A stretch of 28,239 nucleotides of DNA from contig NW_003147771.1 in assembly GCF_000003605.2 (NCBI RefSeq), forward strand, positions 122,194 to 150,432, written 5' to 3'. Below, one piece after another: positions 18,044-26,929 of this stretch (positions within the stretch are counted from its first letter, which is position 1; every line of letters begins with the position of its first letter). The DNA comes from Saccoglossus kowalevskii (Eukaryota > Hemichordata > Enteropneusta > Harrimaniidae). The notes under the pieces are model-generated. The model had not been told where the DNA came from, searched no databases, and worked only from the letters and a program-made list of their open reading frames with translations. Made by a program: the position numbers and the translations under genes.

Positions 18044-19900
18044 ATCATTGTTTTGAAATCTTATATGTTAACAGGCCGTATATGTTTAAATGCATGTTAC
18101 ACGTTTAATACATATTGCGAGCACGGATTCTTAAAAATTGTTACTTGACCAAGCGCGCTATTATGTGTAATGATTGTACAACATGCGGTAATCTTTGTAA
18201 ATTTCATAGTATACGCTACGACCTAGACAGAGTGACCACAGATGTGCGCGAATATAAACTAGTAGTTCTCGTTGTTGTAAATATAAAATAACGCCATTCC
18301 CTAAAGAGTCATTGGTAAAACTTAATTTATTTGCCTGTCAAACTTTCTGGACCTAAACCCATGCGAAGGTGAAGCTCGCCAATAGCAAAATCGCCAAAAT
18401 GCGCCCAAATCGCGGGATTTAGGGCTGTGGCGCCCGGGTAGCGCCTCGTCAATCCATTTCAAATGAAAATAACATTCACTTGCGTACATATAAATCTGCT
18501 TGATGGGATGACCAGCGTACCTATGGATTGATTTTAATGTAATTGCTAGTTTTGACATTGCACTTTAGGTCATGATTTCTCTAATGGTGGACCATTAGGA
18601 ACTGTGGGAGGGCCGATGGTGAACAAAATGTTGTTTTTATTTTGTGCCATTTTTTATTTCCATGATGAATTTGTTGTTTTTATAATGTTATCTTGTGTTT
18701 TCGCAAACAACAACGCCGACGCCATTATCATAACACTACGACATTATCAGAAAACTACGCCAATATCATCTATGACACACAAAAACGCGGTCCTTGAGTC
18801 TACCATTGAGCAAACATTGTCAATAATCGTTTGAAGCCAGACAAGACAAGTGCGTACTACTTTTGTAATTACTTCCGTTAATCTACAAAACAGAAGAGGA
18901 TGACATCGGCTGATGAAACTATTGTCGTACGAACTAGTTTTTCATGTTGCCGCCAGTGACAGTAATCCTCCACAGTGCTGTATTTACGCAGTGTCAGTTT
19001 TCAGCATGAGTGTTCGTCAAAGGATGTGCAACTACTTGTTGTTATTAAACGTGCGTTAATAATCCCACAATCCCACACATTTCGGCAAGAGGTACGGGCG
19101 ATGCAGTAGACTACAAAGTACAATGCCCTGCAACGGATTTATATGGTGTTCCATTATATTGTCAGCCCCGTGTTATCTTGCCACTATTCAGTTAGACAGC
19201 AAATGTTTGTTAAAATGTCCTAATCGCTTACTGTCTTCCAGATAACGGGCTATTTCCTGCACATTTGCAATATAGGTAATATTACGCGAAGTGCGGGCGC
19301 CATGCTCACTAGTATCTATTGCGCGCTCTTCCAGACATGTATATTTAATGCATTTACTCAATTAAATTATATTATTTGCCCCGTTTGTACTTCTCACAGT
19401 AAAGCACGACTGAGTACTCGCGGCATATATTAAATGGGATACCCTTCAAAGCGCCATCTACGTCGTACCGCGTCGTGTTCGATATGATTCCCATACGATG
19501 TATACAACGCGTGTAAAATTGATGTACATTGGTTCGTTTACACAGAACCATCTTAAATTTTCAAGATGAATATTTCCGGCGAAGCACTCGTAGAAAGGGG
19601 AATGTCCGAACGGAACAACACCGCCCTTTGCTGCGTCGACACGTCACGTACATGGACCCCTGAAATCTGAGATGGTTGCGCACATAGATATGACGTAATT
19701 CTATTAGAAAATATCTCCAAATTATCCGCAACATATTATGATATTTCATACACAAACATTTATGTTGTCAACTGATTGCAGTAGCAGCTGCTGTGAATTG
19801 GAAAGAAATGGATGGGATGTACCAACACCTGGAATTGAAAAGCATGATAATACTTATATCTTCAGTTATTGGTGTGCATTCTGTGAATGCCAACTAAGCT
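18044..19900. other. Intergenic upstream of the lectin gene, no gene supported
   Basis: AT-rich DNA with CpG-rich patches (18350-18450, 19290-19330, 19430-19510). The 76-codon plus frame at 18604-18834 begins with a hydrophobic stretch that could pass for a signal peptide, but it has neither a recognisable domain nor splice support, so I do not call it. Confidence 0.4.
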
Positions 19901-19905
19901 GCTTA

Positions 19906-20025
19906 TGACGTCACGAATACATTAAAAGCACGTCATTTATTTAAGTGATGTTTAAGTACGATGTACTATCCTGTCTGCCACAATCTAGACAAGTGATCGC
20001 AAGAGAGGAGCATTTCGACGAAAGA
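19906..20025 (+). promoter_or_regulatory. Candidate promoter and untranslated first exon of the lectin gene
   Basis: A perfect CRE palindrome TGACGTCA (19906-19913) is followed by a CGTCA half site (19931-19935) and a TATA-like TATTTAAG (19938-19945). A 5' splice site (AGA then GTAAGT, donor at 20026) lies 80 bp on. Its partner would be the acceptor TATATTTTCAG ending at 20647, giving a 5'UTR of two exons. This suggests cAMP/CREB- or AP-1-type control. It is inferred from motifs only. Confidence 0.4.
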
Positions 20026-20695
20026 GTAAGTATAGTTTTTTTTGTTCGTCTTCATTCATGACTTAGGTAATAATTAATGCTTTCACGGCGTACTTTATAC
20101 CTCAGTACATTCTGTACGACCAATTATACAACGAGAAGTATTTCCCCACCAAACATATGTCGTGGAGTTGGAAGAAATCACATATCACAAAAGTAACAAT
20201 GACCGACACATCAAATCAAATCTTCAACAAATCTTCAAACAACAAGTGGGATGAACACGAATTGGGATGAACACGAATCAACAGTATAGTAGATTGTCGG
20301 CCCAAATGTATAAATTACACGAAAAAAATCATCGTGGGCGAGTGAGTGGACTGAATTTATTGCCCAGAAAGCCTTGAAAAGAGGTGCGTATATTCAATCC
20401 CACTAGCGGCCAACCAAAGACTTTTTTGTCGATGATTAAACGTTTTTTTTCATTTCATTCCGTTTCGAGGAGCTTCCCATCTCATTATTATCGAACACAT
20501 AAGATAACACAATAGTATACAGATCTCAAACAATAGAAAAAAGATGAAACGAGCTGTTAAATAAACACAGCCCATCACACCCTTGTCCATATATGAATTT
20601 GAGACATACGCTATAGTTAGTTAGTTCACAGTCCTTTTATATTTTCAGGTCCCACCAACAAATTATAAAGCGTCACGAGTACTGACTTACTTGGA

Positions 20696-20762
20696 ATGGA
20701 GATTAAGAAGACATTTACGTTGGTGATGTGCATGGCATCACTGGTGCACGTATGCTATTCAG
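20696..20762 (+). CDS. Lectin exon 1: signal peptide
   Basis: It encodes MEIKKTFTLVMCMASLVHVC followed by YS and one base of Gly. There is a short basic n-region (K4, K5), a hydrophobic core and a likely cleavage near CYS/G. The exon ends TTCAG before GTATGT at 20763. Its last 52 bp, with the donor, form the first unit of a tandem array reaching 21172. Confidence 0.9.
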
Positions 20763-23700
20763 GTATGTACTATACATTTACGTTGGCGATGTGCATGGCA
20801 TCACTGGTGCACGTATGCTATTCAGGTATGTTCCAGACATTTACGATGGTGATGTACATGGCATCACAGGTGCACGTATGCTATTCAGGTATGTTCCAGA
20901 CATTTACGATGGTGATGTACATGGCATCACAGGTGCACGTATGCTATTCAGGTATGTTCCAGACATTTACGTTGGTGATGTGCATGGCATCACAGGTGCA
21001 GTATGTTGTTCAGGTATGTACGAGACATTTACGTTGGTGATGTGCATGGCATCACAGGTGCAGTATGCTGTTCAGGTATGTACGAGACATTTACGTTGGT
21101 GATGTGCATGACATCACAGGTGCACGTATGCTGTTCAGGTATGTTCCAGACATTTACGTTGGTGATGTGCATCAAATCTCTATTGTCAATATTACATACT
21201 TTCATATTGTCCTTTCACGTCCAAACTGTTTTTATTATTGGGGATAGTACACAGCAAATAAGATTATGTTATTGTTACCTATCTTACCAAACATTTCACA
21301 TTTAGTATAGAATAACTCTCTTTTCTGTCGGCGACGCTCAAAATACACCGGTTAATGTGTACCTGTTTAAAATAGTATTTTGAAAATCAACTTTTTTCCT
21401 GGTATTTTGTTCTATTTAAATTATATTCTAAATTGACAGCCCATGGAATCCAAAAAATTGTTGCTACGGGGTAAGCATTGGAGCATCCAAACGAAATAGA
21501 ATTTGTACCCCACCCCAAATAGGAAAACAGTACTCATCAAGACGTGGGCGGCAATATTGTATATGATGCATAAGTATTGCTATACATTGCGCTTTATAGT
21601 ATTATAGAAAGCTCAAAGCTTTAACACTATGAGAAGGTTTTATCATGGGAACGAGGCTGCCATGCCGAAATATTCTATATATCATCGTGTTGTAAACATA
21701 GTAGTGTATTAGTAGTTATCACCTTAACATTTTCTGTTGTGTTGTCATAGTAGCATACTAGTAATAAATGGATTGTAAGTGGCATTTGCAATTTGCAATT
21801 AAAACAGTGATTTTCAATTAACTTTACCACACAGGTTTGTGCGAGTTAGCGGAAGACACAGTAGCAACACAAAGCAGTACCCTCGAGGATGCATCAGCAG
21901 AACGAGCCATCGACGGAAATGACGTCAACATTTATAATATGGGCAGCTGTACTCAAACTTCCGCCGAACACCAACCATGGTGGATGGTGGATTTAGGCAG
22001 ATCGCAGATAGTACACCATGTTGTTGTAACCAATCGTGGGGACTGTTGCGGTAAGAATACATTAATATAACAATGATATTTTTGATACAATTAGCTAAAT
22101 TAAAGGACGGTGGTCGTCGCGCCACGCATGCGCGAGATATGGGTCTCATATAAACAAAGATGGCGACTTTGACTGTTGCGCAGATCAACAAATACAAACT
22201 GAGAGTTTTAATTAGGGATTTTTAGATGATTGGAAGTATCGAAAGAGTCGCCGTCGGTATAATTAGTGCAATTAGTGAAATATCAGGGGGAAAACTTTCT
22301 TCTCCTCTGGGTTCTCCACACGTGTCAGGGGGGAATATCGTCTCGTCTCTCTATTGCGTCCCCTTGAGGTGCGGGATCGGGAAAGTCACTTATTAAGCTT
22401 TTACAGTCAAATAGACGCACACAACAAAATACGTTTCAACTCTCGTCTTAGTTGGTCAGTCGAGTGCTCTATAAGACACAGCGCCCTGGGGAAAAGTCCC
22501 CAAGACTATCGCAAGGCTGACCCAAGACTCGCCCAAAACTACATCTCAAGACTGCCTCAAGACTGCCCCAAGACTGCGTCTCTCCTCGTGTACTCGCCAA
22601 GACCAACTAAAATAACTTTATTCACCTTCAAAACCTTAACCAATTACAAAGCAGTTTAAAGACTCTAGGGCGTAACTTTCAATCATACAGCCAATCACAC
22701 TAAGTACTGAACACGTCATATCTTTTGATTAATTGTTCACCACATTAGTAACTGGGAATACCAACTGTCAGAAATAGTAGTCCGAATAGCGACGGTTATC
22801 TCGTAATTAGTTCCAAATCACTGAGTCGAGTTCCGTCCTGGACCTCGCATGGGCCTAAACGATGACAGACATAACACAGCCATTCGCTAGTAATCAGCTA
22901 ATTAAGTCGATTAACAGATACACGCAAACAATTTCATCATAGAAAACTCATACTTGTCATTTCCATTAGAAGAGCGCATTGGTTTGTGGGAGAAATCAAT
23001 GCTTAGTATCAACACAAATATCGCACATGCGCGGCGCAACGACCACCACCCTTTAATCTTTTCACCACCAGTTCTTTCTTTTCATCACAAATTCACAAAT
23101 TAGTCCTATTTATAGTCTGTACTTTCCTTTAGAAGATTTTGTCTTTTGGCTTCAAAATTAGGGTCTATTTCCAGAAATATTGAAGAATATAAGAAAACAA
23201 GTGCAGAAAAATTTGGGCGAAAATATCTGGTTGTGAAAAGATTAAGATTCTGTCACGGTTAATTCACGTATTGAGTCAAATTCGCTGAAATGAAAACAAT
23301 GTGTTTGTTTGTTATTTTATCAGAGAAACGTCTCGATGGCGCTGTTGTAACCGTTGGCGACACTGCCGATCATCTTGCCAATCCGCAATGTGGAAATCAG
23401 GTAGACTTTGAGAAACAGAGCTATGATTCAAAAATAAAATTCCTCTGCGATGAAAACCAGGTTGGAAGATACGTCGGGGTTTACCTAAAGGACCGCCATG
23501 GTCCACTCACTTTGTGTGAGGTTGAAGTATACGGTAAATACATTTCTTGTTTGTTAATACTTTGTTATATTGTAGAGCACAGTCACGGTAAATAAAATGC
23601 CTTGTCTAATGTTGCAATGACGCTGAAAACACTGACTATTTCTTATTCACTTGCAGGTGGCAAAAAAGTTGGAGGTATAGTACATATTATCACTCTGTTT

Positions 23701-26208
23701 AACCATGCATGCATGTATATCGTGGTTTATAAATATAATTTCAAAAGTTGAAAATATTATAAATATACTGCGATATAAATGTGGAATATAAGTAAGCAAG
23801 ATAATAGGGACATTGTGGGTGGGCGTGGTTCAGTTCAGTGCATCGATTGCGGATATTTCCAGAGTTTAATCGGGAATGCACATTGCATCTAATGGGGTGA
23901 ACCAATTGTATACATCAAACTGCCCGAATGTGAAAATGTAAAACAACCATTAGTTGCTTGTTATTTATTCGACGAAATGTAATGTCACAAGTGAAGATAT
24001 TGTGGATCTCTGCTGGACGGGGTACTATCTGAGTAATCCAGCAACTTTTAGGCTCGTTCGAAGCTCATAATGTTAATGGCTCGTATATAAAATAAATCGT
24101 GCGATTCGATATGTTTCCAATCAAACATTTGCCTGTCGTATGGTGTATAGATCGTTGGTGGGCTGGTTTTGCGTATATTTGACGTGACGCTGAAACTAAT
24201 TTACATTTAACGACGCCACAGGTTGCCTTTTATGGACAAATTGGATGAATAATAATGACAAATCTGGAAATGTGGACAACGAAACCATCTCGGCGTCCTT
24301 AGCTACGTATCCAGATACAATGTGTGAAAATCCTACTGGGATAGAAGCCAGAACGGTTGGAAGTCGCATACCAGCTGAGTCTTCTAATCAAGTATTTGCT
24401 GAATATAACCTAGAAGAAGGTTTTCTGTGTCGTAGCGCAGATCAAGCACAGGGCCAGAACTGCTTTGACTACGAAGTACGATACTGCTGCGCAGGGGGTA
24501 CGTGTTCAAATTGTCATACCACTATATAATTGATTAGTCTTAGCGTTGTTTGAAATTGTCAAACGATAACAATCAGGGTAATTATGCATGTTTAGTGATA
24601 ACAATGTCATTTACGTTACCCTGGGTAATGTTGATGATCATACCGAGAAGCCAATGTGTCTATATTTTGATATATGCTTTTCCGTAAACACGTTGTCATA
24701 GAAATAATGTACTACAACAACTGAGCATGCTCATTGGAATTACATATAGGTGTATATGTACGGGCAAATGACGAACATATAAACACGCACACACAAGATT
24801 CGAACTCATGATGGCAGCCACTGTGAACAAGCGCGATTCTATGACTTAAACGGGTGACACAGTCATTGATATCGTTTTGATCTGTTCTCGCGGGATTTCA
24901 CCATATTGTAGATGGCAAACGACTATACAACCACATTTGTCAATCTGAACGACATATTGACGTCACAGATTCACCCATCACTTGAGGGCGCGATTTATAT
25001 TTATCTGTGAACATCTCGAAATTCTTGTGACTCCAAATCAAATCCGTCATCGGATTTATTTCCAGTTAGATGCTCTTACCTTAGATTAAATATATAGTGT
25101 ATCTAAATGATTTGAAGATATTAAGTATATTTTGACTGAGCCGCTTTTCTAGATCAACAATTGTCGCCTGAGTTGCGCCCTCCGCGGTGCTCTAAACCCA
25201 ACACAAGTAGGGCCTGATGCCGTTTGACTGGCGAGAGCGCCATTCATTGAAAAGTGATAATTCCCATTACAGGTGGAAATAACGCAGTAGTGATTGCAGA
25301 GAAGGTTTCCCATAGCGAGGCTGTCGGGAAGTGTGAATCAAAGGGAATGTCGATGTACAAGGTTCATGATAAAACGAGTTTAGCCCACGCACTCTCCACT
25401 ATCAACCAAAGTGGTATTGCCGCTAATAATTTCTGGATTGATGGGACATTCGGAAAAAATAGACGTATTAACTTCAACGAAGGCACGCATGCATCTTTGG
25501 AGGACATGAAACCATTGTTCCATAGGGGTGAACCAAATGGAAGTGGTGATTGCCTGCACTTCTGGTGAGTCGTCCATACATGTGTTTACGACCACGTTGT
25601 TCGCTCACAACAGTAAAGTCATACACATATTTTATAATAACCGAATATAATTGTAGATATTTAGAAAAAAATACTTTCTGTAATCACGAAACCCTCAATA
25701 TGCTTTGCTAATTAAATTGGTATTATTTTCAAAGTGTGGTGGTCGTCGCGCCACGCATGCGCGAGATATGGGTCTCATTTGAACTGAAAGATGGCGACTT
25801 TGTTTTTTTGCGCAGACCAACGAGTAAAAATTGAGACGTTACCAAGCATTAATTAGGCAATTTCAATGATGATTGGAAGATATCGAAGAGTCATCGATGG
25901 TACTTAATGCATGTTGCGACCAGTTCAAAGCGCATTGAATTGTGGGAAATCAATGTTTATCAACATAAATGTCGCACATGCGCGGCGTGACGACTGCCGC
26001 CCTTTAAAAATAATACCAAATTAGTTAGCAAAACATACATCCTGTACATACACTAACGGATACCATTTTTTTATTTCTATAACTCACATACTATTGTGAT
26101 TTAAACAAATAAAATTCATTCATCTCTTACAGGTATCGATCTGGGTCAGGGTTGTCCTTAGACGATGGTGACTGTGATGTAAATCAATATTATTTGTGTA
26201 TGCACTAA
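20696..26208 (+). CDS. Secreted lectin: F-type lectin + mucin WxxW + C-type lectin domains
   Basis: Seven exons join exactly into 384 codons plus stop: 20696-20762, 21835-22050, 23324-23533, 23657-23674, 24222-24497, 25273-25564 and 26133-26208. All borders are GT/AG; introns 1-5 are phase 1 and intron 6 is phase 2. Order: signal peptide (1-22); F-type fucose-lectin domain (about 25-164, with CTQT, PWWMVDLG, NRGDCCEKRLDG and LTLCEVEVYG); a short linker (165-170); a Mucin2 WxxW/CysD-like domain (172-260, WTNW at 175-178, ending CFDYEVRYCC); and a C-type lectin domain (about 268-384, FWIDG, EPN at 349-351, cysteines 283, 356, 374 and 382). Such lectins are secreted and bind sugars on microbes or mucus. 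This particular combination I do not recognise as a named protein. The start has a good Kozak context (GGA before ATGG), and no earlier ATG lies in its exon. Confidence 0.93.
20711..21172 (+). repeat. Tandem repeat of signal-peptide exon plus 5' splice site (63/62 bp, about 7.4 copies)
   Basis: The unit runs from GTATGT through ACATTTACG(T/A)TGG and TGCATGGCATCACAGGTGCA to TTCAG. Copies follow the donors at 20763, 20826, 20889, 20952, 21014, 21076 and 21139 (spacing 63, 63, 63, 62, 62, 63). The copies at 20826 and 20889 are identical. Every unit keeps the TTCAG/GTATGT splice-site sequence. The first four donors are in the same phase. The 62-bp units lack one base (GCAGTATG instead of GCACGTATG). 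Unspliced, the array reads openly to a stop at 21040. Confidence 0.97.
21835..22050 (+). CDS. Lectin exon 2: F-type lectin domain, first half
   Basis: 216 nt, phase 1-1, between CCACACAG and GTAAGA; residues 23-94. It contains ATQSST, AIDGN, SCTQT (60-64), HQPWWMVDLG and VVVTNRGDCC (85-94). In F-type lectins the CTHT histidine and the RGD arginine contact fucose. Here the histidine position is Gln63, 26 residues before Arg90, the usual spacing. Confidence 0.95.
22100..23056. mobile_element. MITE family 2, long copy (TTAA-type) in lectin intron 2
   Basis: The ends TTAAAGGACGGTGGTCGTCG then CGCCACGCATGCGCGA, and the inverse of TCGCACATGCGCGGCG then CAACGACCACCACCCTTTAA, form inverted repeats of more than 30 bp with TTAA at both ends. 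It is 957 bp against about 279 bp for the copy at 25729. The extra 700 bp (about 22260-22960) looks inserted and has no coding signal that I recognise (the 101-codon frame at 22354-22659 is unsupported). Confidence 0.8.
23053..23245. mobile_element. MITE family 3, complete copy in lectin intron 2
   Basis: TTAATCTTTTCACCACCAG (left) is inverted at the right as CTGGTTGTGAAAAGATTAA, with one mismatch. It is 193 bp, with TTAA at 23053-23056 and 23242-23245. The left TTAA is shared with the end of the family 2 element at 22100-23056. It ends 78 bp before exon 3. Confidence 0.85.
23324..23533 (+). CDS. Lectin exon 3: F-type lectin domain, second half
   Basis: 210 nt, phase 1-1, between TTTATCAG and GTAAAT; residues 95-164. 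EKRLDGAVVTVGD completes the RGD-x4-R motif (Arg97). NPQCGN, FLCDENQVGRYVGV and LTLCEVEVY follow, as expected for the C-terminal half of the F-type jellyroll. Confidence 0.95.
23657..23674 (+). CDS. Lectin exon 4: 18-nt microexon, linker
   Basis: It lies between CACTTGCAG and GTATAG and is phase 1-1. It encodes the linker GGKKVG (165-170) between the F-type lectin and WxxW domains. Skipping it would keep the frame. It is supported by splice sites and frame only. Confidence 0.7.
24222..24497 (+). CDS. Lectin exon 5: Mucin2 WxxW / CysD-like domain
   Basis: 276 nt, phase 1-1, between GCCACAG and GTACGT; residues 171-262. It starts GCLLWTNWMNNND with the WxxW motif, a known C-mannosylation signal. 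CENPTGIEAR, EEGFLCRSADQ and CFDYEVRYCC follow, with six cysteines (172, 205, 240, 251, 259, 260). One whole domain on one symmetric exon fits exon shuffling. Confidence 0.92.
24860..25005. mobile_element. Fragment of MITE family D
   Basis: It shares TTGATATCGTTTTGATCTGT with the reverse complement of 3843-3862 and ends in CACTTGAGGGCGCGATTTATA, like the inverted end of the copy at 3670-3941. One end is missing. It lies in intron 5 of the lectin gene. Confidence 0.5.
25273..25564 (+). CDS. Lectin exon 6: C-type lectin domain, main part
   Basis: 292 nt, phase 1-2, between CCATTACAG and GTGAGT; residues 263-360. It contains EKVSHSEAVGKCESKGMSMY, FWIDGTF (the WIGL-like strand), the EPN motif (mannose-type calcium/sugar site in C-type lectins) and GDCLHFW. 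Confidence 0.94.
25729..26007. mobile_element. MITE family 2, short copy in lectin intron 6
   Basis: The left end GTGGTGGTCGTCGCGCCACG and the block GCGAGATATGGGTCTCAT match 22107-22150. The right end TCGCACATGCGCGGCGTGAC ... CCCTTTAA matches 23023-23056. The left TTAA has decayed to TTCAA. It is 279 bp and non-coding. Confidence 0.82.
26133..26208 (+). CDS. Lectin exon 7: end of C-type lectin domain and stop
   Basis: It follows CTCTTACAG and encodes YRSGSGLSLDDGDCDVNQYY then LCMH, stop TAA 26206-26208. LDD (369-371) stands where WND is usual. The final two cysteines (374, 382) complete the domain disulfides. A GTGAGT donor follows three bases after the stop. Confidence 0.93.
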
Positions 26209-26415
26209 ACGGTGAGTGAATAATTTTATATATCACGATAATTGTATGTAATAAAGCATGGTTATAATGATGTATGAATAAAAAAACTTTATATACTTCA
26301 ATCAGTCTGGTTTCAGAGAGAAGAGGAGTACAGCTGACGATTTATTTTCAAATCGGTCATTGAATGCTTCTATGTTTCTCGTTATAAAAGGGGCGCGAAA
26401 TTATTTCACTTTACC

Positions 26416-26578
26416 TTAAAGCGGGGGAGTCGTCACTTGTACATGCGTCAGATGGCCATAGCGTGTCATTGTTTACAACAAGCATCTACCCACGAGCCTT
26501 TGCGTTTTAGCGTGTGTTGTTATCGTCGCTTGGGACTCAATTCCTGCGCGTGCGCAGGTGACGACTCTCCCGCTTTAA
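26416..26578 (+). mobile_element. MITE family 1, copy 2 (TTAA-type, inverted ends of about 21 bp)
   Basis: TTAAAGCGGGGGAGTCGTCAC at the left is inverted at the right as GTGACGACTCTCCCGCTTTAA, with one mismatch. Each end carries TTAA, the target favoured by piggyBac-type transposases. It is 163 bp and non-coding, and lies in the 3'UTR intron of the lectin gene. Confidence 0.85.
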
Positions 26579-26689
26579 TGCATTATCATAGGAAACAGTT
26601 ATTTGAACACGCTTAAAACAGGTTAGCTACAAAGTCCTTTCGAACAAATAAAATGTAATATAATTATGATATAACTAATTGTATTTCAG

Positions 26690-26915
26690 ATGATAAAACG
26701 ACATTTATTCCCTGAAGTTGACTATAAAGATATGGAATTGCTATATGCATATTAATCACTCTCATTTCCATTCATGGATAAATCGGAAAACTCCCAAAGG
26801 GAAGTAGAATCGCTTTAACATATCCTTCATCCCGTACTGTGGTTAGGTAGTTGGTAATATGCTCGTGTAACAGTTATTCGTATTGATGTTTAAATAAAAT
26901 CGTATTCAATATTCT
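26690..26915 (+). other. Candidate 3'UTR exon of the lectin gene with poly(A) signals
   Basis: The donor at 26212 (ACG then GTGAGT) and the acceptor TTGTATTTCAG ending at 26689 define a 478-bp 3'UTR intron containing a MITE. AATAAA occurs at 26893-26898 and again near 26932. The 3' limit is approximate. Confidence 0.5.
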
Positions 26916-26929
26916 TGCTTGCAAATAAA

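Noticed and set aside
18604-18834. 76-codon frame with a hydrophobic start resembling a signal peptide
   Set aside because: It is AT-rich, with no domain, no downstream exon in phase and no polyadenylation context; such frames are expected by chance.
20696-21305. Overlapping plus-strand frames of 114, 124, 100 and 60 codons rich in repeated VHVCYSG / HGITGA motifs
   Set aside because: They are read-through of the tandem signal-peptide exon array in its different frames. Only the first 22 codons are supported as coding by splicing into the lectin.
22354-22659. 101-codon frame with repeated CPKTAS/PRLAQ-like peptides
   Set aside because: It comes from a short CAAGACTG(C/A)CC-type degenerate repeat inside the long family 2 MITE and has no sign of selection for coding.
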